Shown here in pieces: positions 1 to 6,170 of a stretch of DNA of 6,170 bases (its first letter is position 1; every line of letters starts with the position of its first letter). Source of the stretch: Bacteroidota bacterium (GTDB taxonomy: Bacteria > Bacteroidota > Bacteroidia > Bacteroidales > Paludibacteraceae); contig JAKLIM010000229.1 in the NCBI GenBank assembly GCA_022709605.1, positions 1 through 6,170 on the forward strand, given 5' to 3'. A program made the position numbers and the translations under genes. The notes below the pieces were generated by a model that was given only the letters and a program-made list of their open reading frames with translations, was not told the DNA's origin and did no database searches.

Positions 1-383
1 CGATAATTATTTCCAAGATAACGAGCTGAAAAAATAAGTAATGAGCTGAAATTTGAAGGATAATCAGAAAACCATTTCCGGTAATAACTACGGTCGAAAT
101 CGGTACCGAGATTTACATGACCATCTTTCAGTTCGGCTAACATTAAACCCATCAAATCGAAAAATTCATACCTGTTCAAAGTGCTGTCAACCTGCTGTGA
201 ATAAACAGTATGTATCGAATCCCAATTAATATTTTTATAATCGAGATAACAATATTTTGTGTCGATTATTTTCCATAAAGCCTCAAAATTACCCTCATTC
301 GTGTTTTGGTATACATCCTGATCGTCGATACACGATGAAAAAATAAAAGGGGCACAAAACATAAAATATAATATTTTTTTCAT
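1..383 (-). CDS. S41 family peptidase-like lipoprotein, N-terminal part (runs off the window)
   Basis: This is a partial gene: 127 codons from an ATG at 383-381, open to the window edge. The first 17 residues form a lipoprotein signal peptide ending in the lipobox FSSC, with Cys18 as the expected lipidation site, so the product should be anchored in the envelope. The acidic run after the cysteine (IDDQD) resembles the surface-export signals of Bacteroidota lipoproteins. Residues 33-92 match the N-terminal helical region common in Bacteroidota S41 (C-terminal-processing/tricorn-like) proteases: a FEALWKIID start, a NWDSI motif around residue 54, and LMLAELKDGHVNL at 80-92. The PDZ and catalytic Ser/Lys regions would lie outside the window, so protease activity cannot be confirmed. 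It lies 49 bases downstream of the DUF3316-like gene on the same strand and is probably co-transcribed with it. The start is supported by an A-rich upstream region and the signal peptide. Confidence 0.8.
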   Translation of the reverse strand, partial: MKKILYFMFCAPFIFSSCIDDQDVYQNTNEGNFEALWKIIDTKYCYLDYKNINWDSIHTVYSQQVDSTLNRYEFFDLMGLMLAELKDGHVNLGTDFDRSYYRKWFSDYPSNFSSLLIFSARYLGNNY

Positions 384-400
384 ATTCAATTTTGATTTTT

Positions 401-418
401 CCCCGATAGTTATCGGGG
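401..418. repeat. Perfect 18-base palindrome, possible hairpin, between two minus-strand genes
   Basis: The sequence CCCCGATAGTTATCGGGG has two perfectly complementary 8-base arms around GT. As RNA it would form a G+C-rich stem of at least six pairs. It lies 15 bases past the stop of the DUF3316-like gene and 18 bases before the start of the S41-like gene. On the minus strand it is followed by an A-run, not U, so it is not a standard intrinsic terminator in the direction of transcription. On the plus strand the following bases are moderately T-rich. It could attenuate or stabilise the downstream part of the transcript, or be a dispersed genomic palindrome. Short CCCGATA/TATCGGG palindromes are, as I recall, common between genes in this phylum. 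Confidence 0.6.
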
Positions 419-432
419 TTGTTATAATATAT

Positions 433-1281
433 TTATTTATAAGCGCTTACAAAATTGTCGGGAGCTTTATTTTGCGTTCCTGTAAATCTATAAATATTGT
501 ATTTCCAGCCAACAAACATCTTTAACTCATTGTGTTCAAAAATCATTTCGTTGGCTGTATATTTCAATTTATTTGCACCAATTCCAAATTTCCAAGTCGA
601 ATTTTTAAATGGAATTTCAATCGCGGTATTTAACGACATGCCTTGTCTGTTGTGCAACGAACTGAAATGAAAAGTATTGTTTAAATTCATCAATTCGAAC
701 ATTTCATAGTATGAAATACCGGCTTCGGGCACAAACATACAACCCAAAACAGGTGCTTCAATTTCGAAATTCAAACGAATTAATTTTCTAAATACAGAAA
801 TATCGTAATTAGCAACCGCCGCCAGATTTATATTTGTTGCCAAATCAAAATTATACGGATTGTTTACATTTCTGCCGTTTTGTTTCACTGCAAAACCTGC
901 ATCAAGGGTACTTCCGGCACTTAAATACAAATCATCGGCAATATTATTGAAATGATAAAATGCACCCCAACTTCCGGCTGCACCCATGTATGCTATCGAA
1001 GCCGTACTTTTTGGGTTAACAGTAATACCGATAAGGCCGTTCAGTTTTGTCTGCATTGATAACTTTGTATTGTCTGGCGAAAATAATTTTTGTTCCCGAT
1101 GTTCTACGAAAACACCTAAGCCAGAATATGTTAATGGGGAAAGATAGGCATCCTGAAGGTTTAAAACCGATATTCCTGCCAAATCCGAAACTGTAGTCAA
1201 AGGAAATTGACGTTGAAGAGAATTTTGTGCCTGCATTTGAAAGCAAAAAATCAAAAAAAGAAAGAAAATCCATTTTTTCAT
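433..1281 (-). CDS. DUF3316-like exported protein, probable outer-membrane beta-barrel
   Basis: The protein has 282 residues. A signal peptide (MKKWIFF... to MQA, cleavage probably after Ala18) is followed by a mature part rich in alternating aromatic and polar residues, as in small outer-membrane barrels. The segment at 38-54, with DAYLSPLTYSG at 44-54 followed by VFVEHRE, resembles the conserved start of DUF3316 proteins of Bacteroidota, where a 'D-YLSPL-Y-G' motif follows the signal peptide. Later strands such as GLIGITVNP, FHFSSLHNRQGMSL and WKFGIGANKLKY also fit barrel strands. No catalytic motif is visible and the family function is unknown to me. A PorP/SprF-like barrel is a weaker alternative. 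It is the first gene of a probable two-gene minus-strand unit with the S41-like lipoprotein and has a good promoter match about 26 bases upstream. The family call is from memory of the motif, without a search. Confidence 0.7.
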   Translation of the reverse strand: MKKWIFFLFLIFCFQMQAQNSLQRQFPLTTVSDLAGISVLNLQDAYLSPLTYSGLGVFVEHREQKLFSPDNTKLSMQTKLNGLIGITVNPKSTASIAYMGAAGSWGAFYHFNNIADDLYLSAGSTLDAGFAVKQNGRNVNNPYNFDLATNINLAAVANYDISVFRKLIRLNFEIEAPVLGCMFVPEAGISYYEMFELMNLNNTFHFSSLHNRQGMSLNTAIEIPFKNSTWKFGIGANKLKYTANEMIFEHNELKMFVGWKYNIYRFTGTQNKAPDNFVSAYK

Positions 1282-1306
1282 AATTACTGAATGAAAGTTT
1301 TATTTG

Positions 1307-1340
1307 CAAAAATAGGAAAAAATAGTTTGAAAAGGTCAAA
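1307..1340 (-). promoter_or_regulatory. Bacteroidetes-type promoter for the DUF3316-like/S41-like pair
   Basis: On the minus strand, TATTTTTG (1314-1307) matches the -7 consensus TAnnTTTG exactly. A TTTG (1340-1337) lies 22 bases upstream as a candidate -33 element, at the long end of accepted spacing. Transcription would start near 1301, giving a leader of about 20 bases before the ATG at 1281. It is predicted from sequence only. Confidence 0.55.
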
Positions 1341-1487
1341 TAATAAAAATAAGGTTTAATTATTATATGTTTTCAAAACAATGTTCCCCTGCAAATACTT
1401 CATTGAATATCAACAAAAGTAATTTCAACTTTAAGTCGGGGAATGTTTTTTAAATTTCTCAATCTGAGGTAATTTAGCGAAAATCAT

Positions 1488-1495
1488 TATCTTTG
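1488..1495 (+). promoter_or_regulatory. Bacteroidetes -7 promoter element ahead of rdgB
   Basis: TATCTTTG matches the TAnnTTTG consensus exactly. No convincing TTTG -33 box is visible at the usual distance. A start near 1501 would leave a leader of roughly 25-30 bases before the ATG at 1528. The rest of the divergent gap (about 1341-1487) is A/T-rich and shows no gene or strong hairpin. Confidence 0.5.
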
Positions 1496-1527
1496 CAATC
1501 TTATGAAAAAATGAGGTGCTTAAAAAG

Positions 1528-2106
1528 ATGAAAAAGATAGTTTTTGCAACTAATAATCAACACAAATTACTCGAAGTAAGAGCTGTGGTTGGTAACGAAA
1601 TTGAAATAATAAGCCTGGCCGAATTAAACTGTTTCGATGATATCGCCGAAACCGGAAATACGCTCGAAGAAAATGCATTGATAAAGGCAAAATATATTAA
1701 TGAGAAATTCGGATTGGATTGCATGGCCGACGATACCGGACTCGAAGTTGAGGCATTGGGCGGTGAGCCGGGAGTGTTTTCGGCTCGTTACGCAGGCGAA
1801 GAACAGAATTCTAAGAATAATATGGAAAAATTGCTACACAATTTAAAAGATATAAATAACCGAAATGCTTGTTTTAGAACTGTCATAGCTTTTATCGAAA
1901 ACTCCGAAATAAAATATTTTGATGGAATAATAAAAGGTGAAATTATTCGGGAACCGCGCGGAATTGCTGGTTTTGGTTACGATCCGGTGTTTGTACCCGA
2001 TGGATATTCACAAACTTTCGCAGAACTTGGAGCCGAAGAAAAAAACCGTATAAGCCACAGAGCATTGGCTGTGAAAAAATTAGCCGATTACCTGAAACAA
2101 AGTTGA
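1528..2106 (+). CDS. rdgB: dITP/XTP pyrophosphatase, RdgB/HAM1 family
   Basis: The cytosolic enzyme hydrolyses non-canonical purine nucleoside triphosphates (dITP, ITP, XTP) to the monophosphate and pyrophosphate, keeping deaminated purines out of DNA and RNA. The 192-residue protein has the expected family length and all the hallmarks: ATNNQHK at 7-13 (nucleotide-binding start with Lys13), ETGNTLEENALIKA at 41-54, ADDTGLEVEALGG at 67-79 with Asp69 at the place of the proposed catalytic Asp, GEPGVFSARYAG, GFGYDPVF at 148-155, and SHR at 176-178. I chose the ATG at 1528 because family members begin directly with M-K-K-(I/L)-V-F-A-T-N-N. An in-frame GTG at 1516 would add only MLKK. The gene follows its own promoter candidate and is divergent from the DUF3316-like gene. 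porZ follows on the same strand after 109 bases, probably with separate transcription. Nothing is missing or broken. Confidence 0.96.
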   Translation: MKKIVFATNNQHKLLEVRAVVGNEIEIISLAELNCFDDIAETGNTLEENALIKAKYINEKFGLDCMADDTGLEVEALGGEPGVFSARYAGEEQNSKNNMEKLLHNLKDINNRNACFRTVIAFIENSEIKYFDGIIKGEIIREPRGIAGFGYDPVFVPDGYSQTFAELGAEEKNRISHRALAVKKLADYLKQS

Positions 2107-2131
2107 TTTTTCATTTTCATATTAAAAAATC
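2105..2131 (+). terminator. Weak A/T stem-loop after rdgB, doubtful terminator
   Basis: GATTTTT (2105-2111) and AAAAATC (2125-2131) are complementary and enclose a 13-base loop. The following TATTTTTG gives a short U-rich run. The stem has a single G-C pair, so it would be a poor terminator. It overlaps the rdgB stop codon and abuts the porZ promoter candidate. Confidence 0.2.
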
Positions 2132-2139
2132 TATTTTTG
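2132..2139 (+). promoter_or_regulatory. Bacteroidetes -7 promoter element ahead of porZ
   Basis: TATTTTTG is an exact match to TAnnTTTG. No clear -33 TTTG stands at the usual spacing. Transcription from about 2145 would give an A/T-rich leader of roughly 70 bases, in which I see no strong secondary structure. It may drive porZ and the two genes after it. Confidence 0.45.
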
Positions 2140-2215
2140 CCCCTGGTTACGAAATAAAACGTATAAATTTAAGTTATAATAAATTAGTACTCTATAAATA
2201 AATCGAAAATTGTAA

Positions 2216-4540
2216 ATGAAAAAAATAATCACCCTGATAGTTGTTATTGCATTTCTATATCCCGCATTTGTTAGCGCTCAGTTAGCCATGGGAAAATGGA
2301 GGACACATTTTGCGTACAACAATGTGGACCAGATTGCACAATCCGAGAATAAAATTTATGCAGTGAGCGAAGGTTCTCTTTATTCGATTGATAAAGAGGA
2401 TGAAGGCATGGAATTTTACAGCAAAGTAAGCGGATTGAATGATGTAAGCATCTCCAAAATTGAGTACGACAAACAAAGTCAACAATTATTGATCGTGTAT
2501 GCTAACGGGAATATTGATTTGTTAAGCACCGGAGGTGTCATCAATGTTATCGATTTGTTTATTAAGCAAATGAGCACCAGCAAAGCGATAAACGATATTA
2601 TTTTTTATGATAACAAAGCTTACTTGTCGTGTAGTTTTGGAATTTTGGTCTTAAATATGTTAAAACGCGAAATTGCTGACACCTATTTTATTGGTGCAAA
2701 TGCCACCGAAGTAAATGTAATTAAAACAGCCATACATAATGGAAATATTTATGCTGCAACTGCAAACTCAATTTATAAGGCTTCCTATGCCGAACCAAAT
2801 CTGGTAAATTACGAATTTTGGTCAACACTTGGCGGACTTCCCGGAAGTGGCGAGATAAAATCATTGGGTTCATTTGATGGTAAATTGTTATTGCTTCGAG
2901 GTGGAAAACTTTATAGACAGAATGCTGATAACACCTGGGCAGCAATGCTAACTGATTTAACAATAAGTTATTTCAATATTTCGGGGAATAATTTATTTGT
3001 TTACAATTCGTTAAATCAAATGTATCTTGTTAATAGTCAGTTCGAAAAAGTTTTAATTGACGGTGTAACCAACGTAAGTGATTCGGAATATGATGCTGAA
3101 AGTAAAACAAGTTGGTTTGCCGGTTCATCAATTGGGGTCATAGCGTATAACAGTGGATTAAATCCGGCAGTAAAAACGTATAAGCCCGCCGGACCTGCGG
3201 TTAATATCCCATGGAGTATGACTTTTGCAGGGCAGAAATTATTTGTGGTGCAGGGTGGACGGTGGTCATCGCAATATTTCAGACAAGGTTTAGTTATGAT
3301 GTATGAAAATGGGGTTTGGTCAAATATCAATCATGCAACTATAAAAGCAAAAACAAACAAAGAAGTCTGGGATTTTATGAATATAGCTGTTGATCCAACC
3401 GACAACAAACACTTTTATGTAACATCCTACGGTACAGGATTATATGAATTTAAAGACAACGAGTTTTTCAAATTACATAATTATACAAACAGCACATTGG
3501 AACCACATCCATTAGCTGCAACTATGCCTGATTTATATACCCGATTAGATGGGGGAGTTTTTGACTCAGAAGGAAATTTATTTGTTGCAAATTCAGCAGT
3601 GTCAAATAATTTAAAAGTACTGTTAAAAACCGGCGAGTGGATTCAACTGAAAGCATCGTCTACAGGAAAAGAAACTTTAGGAAAAATTATAATCAACAAT
3701 CAGAATGTAAATCACAAATGGATTTTATCCGTTCGTTCTGGTGAAATATTAGTGTTAGATGATAAAGGCACATTTAATAATGATTTCGATGATGTATTTA
3801 CTGTTTTCAAATCCTTTCCTGATCCGGATGCTGAAGGAGCATTAATTTCCCCAGCCACTATTTATACGATGGCACAGGATAAAAATGGAGTTATTTGGGC
3901 TGGAACTGAACAAGGTCCTTTAGTGTTTTATAATACTGCAAATGCTTTTACATCAGGTTTTTCATGTTCGAGGGTGAAAATACCACGCTTAGACGGAACT
4001 AATCAGGCTGATTATTTATTGAAGGATGAAAGGATTAAGGCAATTGCTGTAGATGGAGCTAACCGCAAATGGATAGGCACCGAAAGTTCAGGCGTTTATC
4101 TCATGTCGGAAAACGGACAGGAAATGATTCATCAATTTACTGTTTCAAACAGTCCGTTATTATCTAATGATATTATTTCAATCGCGATTAATCCTGTTAC
4201 CGGCGAAGTTTTCTTTGGCACAGGACAGGGAATTGTATCTTATCAGAGCGATGCAGCCGAATCTACAGGTTCTTTTAGTAATGTATATGCATATCCAAAC
4301 CCTGTTCGTGAGGGTTATAATGGTGTAATTACAATTACCGGGCTGGTTGATAATACCCATGTAAAAATTACGGACCTGAACGGAAATCTGATTTGCAGTA
4401 CTACTTCGAATGGCAGTATTGCCACCTGGAACGGAAAAGATGTTCACGGACGTAAGGTAAGTACAGGTATTTATCTGGTGATTTGTGCCAATGAAGACGG
4501 AACACAAAATACAATTACCAAAATAATGGTGATCAATTAG
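2216..4540 (+). CDS. porZ: Type IX secretion system protein PorZ (double beta-propeller with C-terminal domain)
   Basis: The 774-residue length is close to that of Porphyromonas gingivalis PorZ. A signal peptide ends at about Ala21/Gln22. The N-terminal propeller opens with GKWRTHFAY at 26-34 and carries IYAVSEGSLYSID (47-59), YANGNIDLL (95-103), INDIIFYDNKAYLSCSFGI (125-143) and EIADTYFIG (152-160), the pattern I associate with PorZ. A second propeller (roughly 330-685) ends with blade motifs of the two-component-regulator propeller type: WAGT at 561-564, WIGT at 619-622 and FFGTGQG at 666-672. Residues about 689-774 form a type A C-terminal sorting domain: YPNPV at 693-697, an ITDLNGN strand, a WNGKD turn and a TGIYLV strand. 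In P. gingivalis PorZ sits on the surface with PorU, PorV and PorQ, binds anionic LPS, supports cargo attachment, and keeps its C-terminal domain uncleaved. By inference this protein does the same. A generic propeller cargo protein is the alternative, but length and N-terminus favour PorZ. Confidence 0.87.
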   Translation: MKKIITLIVVIAFLYPAFVSAQLAMGKWRTHFAYNNVDQIAQSENKIYAVSEGSLYSIDKEDEGMEFYSKVSGLNDVSISKIEYDKQSQQLLIVYANGNIDLLSTGGVINVIDLFIKQMSTSKAINDIIFYDNKAYLSCSFGILVLNMLKREIADTYFIGANATEVNVIKTAIHNGNIYAATANSIYKASYAEPNLVNYEFWSTLGGLPGSGEIKSLGSFDGKLLLLRGGKLYRQNADNTWAAMLTDLTISYFNISGNNLFVYNSLNQMYLVNSQFEKVLIDGVTNVSDSEYDAESKTSWFAGSSIGVIAYNSGLNPAVKTYKPAGPAVNIPWSMTFAGQKLFVVQGGRWSSQYFRQGLVMMYENGVWSNINHATIKAKTNKEVWDFMNIAVDPTDNKHFYVTSYGTGLYEFKDNEFFKLHNYTNSTLEPHPLAATMPDLYTRLDGGVFDSEGNLFVANSAVSNNLKVLLKTGEWIQLKASSTGKETLGKIIINNQNVNHKWILSVRSGEILVLDDKGTFNNDFDDVFTVFKSFPDPDAEGALISPATIYTMAQDKNGVIWAGTEQGPLVFYNTANAFTSGFSCSRVKIPRLDGTNQADYLLKDERIKAIAVDGANRKWIGTESSGVYLMSENGQEMIHQFTVSNSPLLSNDIISIAINPVTGEVFFGTGQGIVSYQSDAAESTGSFSNVYAYPNPVREGYNGVITITGLVDNTHVKITDLNGNLICSTTSNGSIATWNGKDVHGRKVSTGIYLVICANEDGTQNTITKIMVIN

Positions 4541-4561
4541 TTTAAATTTTTGGTCAATAAA

Positions 4562-5617
4562 ATGAATAAAAGAAGATTGATAAAGGCATTTAACCGCCTG
4601 TTACATTTACCAAAAGGAAAATACTTTGCATATTACATATTTAATAAATTTCGACATTATTACCTGAAATTAATTAAATCATCAAAAGTTGCTTATCCTT
4701 CAACTATAATGCTTGAGCTTTCAAATCAATGTAATTTGGCATGTACAACTTGTCCCAGGGAATATGATTTTGGTAAAGCTATGGATAAAGGGCTTATGCC
4801 AAAAGAAAATGCAAAGAAAATAATTGATGAGTTATGGCCTTATCTTGACTCAATTGGGTTAACAGGAATGGGTGAAACGTTTATTTATAAAGATATTGAA
4901 GAAATAGTTGACTATATAAAACAAAAGAACAGTGGTATTATCATTTCGGTGTCCACTAATGCAATGTTGCCAAATTTCATTGAATTAGTATCTAAAGTTG
5001 TCGATAAGATTGATACTATTCAGGTTTCAATTGATGGTATAGGTGAAGTATATGAATTAATTAGAAAAAAGGCAAGTTTTGAAGTTCTGGACCGAAATTT
5101 GAAAACATTGGTGAACTTATGTAAAAACACAAAAACTACCCTGATGCTTAACATGGTAGTTACCAAAGAGAATTTCCATCAAATGCCCGACTTAGTAATG
5201 TATACCAATAATATGGGCATTTCATATCTCGACTTTTCGCAACTCAATCTGGCAGCAGTTACTAACACTCCAATTTCTTATTATTCTTTTTATAAATCGA
5301 ATGAATTTTTAAAAACTTTAGATATACTTCATGATGTTGCAAAACTTCATAAAAATGTAACAGTTACATATAATTTCAAAAATCAAAATAGTTTCAAATC
5401 ATGTCCTTTTCCATGGTCGCATTTTTATGTATCATGGAATGGATTTATGCCTCCCTGCTGCGCAAAACCTTTTCCAAAGGAACTTAATTTCGGAAATGCA
5501 TTTGATGAAAATGTATCTTTTGTATTAAACAGCAAAAAATATATTCAACATAGAAATTTATGGTACAAGAACGTAACACCTAAATTTTGCGAAAAATGTC
5601 ATTTCACTACAAAGTAG
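4562..5617 (+). CDS. Radical SAM protein with short SPASM-like C-terminal domain
   Basis: The protein has 351 residues. The CX3CX2C motif Cys57-Cys61-Cys64 (NQCNLACTTCPRE) binds the SAM-cleaving [4Fe-4S] cluster. GLTGMGET at 99-106 occupies the place of the SAM-binding glycine motif, and SIDG at 156-159 is a typical later core strand. The C-terminal region has Cys281, then 12 residues, Gly294, four residues, Cys299-Cys300, an FGN at 310-312, and finally FCEKC (Cys343, Cys346). This resembles the first half of a SPASM domain and could bind one auxiliary cluster. Residues 1-45 are basic and aromatic without a clear membrane span. The substrate is unknown; related proteins occur in polysaccharide and peptide-modification loci. 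It starts 21 bases after porZ and ends 25 bases before a membrane glycosyltransferase, suggesting an operon. The ATG at 4562 is preferred over an in-frame TTG at 4550 that would add four residues. Confidence 0.88.
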   Translation: MNKRRLIKAFNRLLHLPKGKYFAYYIFNKFRHYYLKLIKSSKVAYPSTIMLELSNQCNLACTTCPREYDFGKAMDKGLMPKENAKKIIDELWPYLDSIGLTGMGETFIYKDIEEIVDYIKQKNSGIIISVSTNAMLPNFIELVSKVVDKIDTIQVSIDGIGEVYELIRKKASFEVLDRNLKTLVNLCKNTKTTLMLNMVVTKENFHQMPDLVMYTNNMGISYLDFSQLNLAAVTNTPISYYSFYKSNEFLKTLDILHDVAKLHKNVTVTYNFKNQNSFKSCPFPWSHFYVSWNGFMPPCCAKPFPKELNFGNAFDENVSFVLNSKKYIQHRNLWYKNVTPKFCEKCHFTTK

Positions 5618-5642
5618 AGATACATTACGTTTAATCCATATT

Positions 5643-6170
5643 GTGAATTTAATTTCAACCAGAAGTAAAGTGGAATACAATATCCGAAAATATTTCATCA
5701 ACCTGTTTTATCTAAAAATCTTCTGGTTGGTTTTGATCATCTGCGGTTTAATCGTTAAAGTCGCTTTATTTCCGGTCGAGACGGGTGATTATGTACACTT
5801 TTTTAAACCCTGGATTAAGTTTATCGAAACTCATGGTTACACTTCTTCATTGGAATATAATTTTTACAATTATCCGCCCACTTATATTTACATCCTGATT
5901 GGGATAGCTAAGACCGGCTTAAATCCACTGTACTTAATAAAAATTATATCGATTGCATTTGAATTTCTTGCAGCTTACTTTATCGGTAAAATTGCCTTTA
6001 TAAAATATAAAAATGCACTTGTTATTTGGATTTCGTTAGCCGTAATACCGCTCTTGCCGACAGTACTCTTAAATAGCTCATACTTATCGCAGTGCGATTC
6101 AATTTACGCTTCATTTGTATTCGGCAGTATCTATTTTCTGCTGAAAAACAAACATTTCTATTCCGTTCTG
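5643..6170 (+). CDS. Polytopic GT-C type glycosyltransferase, N-terminal part (runs off the window)
   Basis: An open frame of 176 codons continues to the window edge without a stop. After a basic N-terminus (to about residue 23) comes a membrane span at about 24-43. A periplasmic-type loop follows with GDYVHFFKPW at 48-57, HGY at 64-66 and NYPPTYIYIL at 76-85, then further hydrophobic spans at about 80-92, 96-115, 126-143 and 154-167. The acidic GD in the first loop, the 'YPP' segment and NSSYLSQCDSIY at 144-155 (family form N-S-x-x-x-x-Q-x-D) are typical of bacterial mannosyltransferase-like GT-C enzymes that use polyprenyl-phosphate sugars. Asp49 is the likely catalytic base by analogy. Donor and acceptor cannot be read from sequence. 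No in-frame ATG exists near the start, so the GTG at 5643, 25 bases after the radical SAM stop, is the best start. It has no clear ribosome-binding site. The gene is probably co-transcribed with the preceding one. Confidence 0.8.
   Translation, partial: MNLISTRSKVEYNIRKYFINLFYLKIFWLVLIICGLIVKVALFPVETGDYVHFFKPWIKFIETHGYTSSLEYNFYNYPPTYIYILIGIAKTGLNPLYLIKIISIAFEFLAAYFIGKIAFIKYKNALVIWISLAVIPLLPTVLLNSSYLSQCDSIYASFVFGSIYFLLKNKHFYSVL

Noticed and set aside
1016..1339. Open minus-strand frame of about 107 codons overlapping the DUF3316-like gene
   Set aside because: It lies in another frame of a better-supported gene, starts in the promoter region, and its product is low-complexity (Phe/Ser-rich) without a recognisable family.
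1384..1443. Inverted repeat TTCCCC (1384-1389) and GGGGAA (1438-1443) in the divergent gap
   Set aside because: The arms are only six bases with a 48-base loop and no U-tract; this is likely chance or at most a weak structure.
1516..1527. GTG at 1516 as the start of rdgB
   Set aside because: It adds four residues not found in the family, while the ATG at 1528 matches the conserved N-terminus.
2282..4507. Four antisense open frames of 67-109 codons inside porZ
   Set aside because: They are shadows of a well-supported long gene, with no family motifs and no start-region signals.
4545..4552. AATTTTTG as a -7 promoter element ahead of the radical SAM gene
   Set aside because: It misses the first T of TAnnTTTG, lacks a -33 box and overlaps the short intergenic gap, so read-through from porZ is simpler.
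4550..4561. TTG at 4550 as the start of the radical SAM gene
   Set aside because: TTG is a rare start and an in-frame ATG lies 12 bases downstream; the extra residues carry no motif.
1..6170. Mobile element, CRISPR array, tRNA or riboswitch
   Set aside because: No transposase or integrase motifs, no spaced direct repeats, no cloverleaf and no recognisable aptamer core were seen on either strand.

Overview
The window looks like chromosomal DNA from a member of the Bacteroidota, most likely the class Bacteroidia. The evidence is low G+C, A-rich start regions without clear Shine-Dalgarno sites, several perfect matches to the Bacteroidetes -7 promoter element TAnnTTTG, and two families largely confined to this phylum: the type IX secretion protein PorZ and a DUF3316-like protein. 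I see no insertion sequence, CRISPR array, tRNA or rRNA.

Left part (minus strand, 1-1281): two genes read leftward. The first (433-1281) encodes an exported, probably outer-membrane beta-barrel protein resembling DUF3316. The second (383 to beyond base 1) encodes the N-terminus of an S41-protease-like lipoprotein. The 49-base gap between them carries a perfect palindrome (401-418). Both products are predicted to sit in the envelope.

Divergent gap (1282-1527): this holds back-to-back promoter candidates, one for each direction, and two tiny reading frames directly before the rightward gene.

Right part (plus strand, 1528-6170): rdgB encodes a house-cleaning nucleotide pyrophosphatase. After a 109-base gap with its own promoter candidate comes porZ, a double beta-propeller protein with a type IX C-terminal domain. 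Two closely spaced genes follow (gaps of 21 and 25 bases): a radical SAM protein with a short SPASM-like C-terminus, and the N-terminal part of a polytopic GT-C type glycosyltransferase that runs off the window. In Porphyromonas gingivalis PorZ belongs to the cell-surface attachment complex that links type IX cargo to anionic LPS. A radical SAM enzyme and a membrane glycosyltransferase directly behind porZ therefore suggest, but do not prove, a connection to surface glycan or anchor synthesis. This is the most interesting context in the window.
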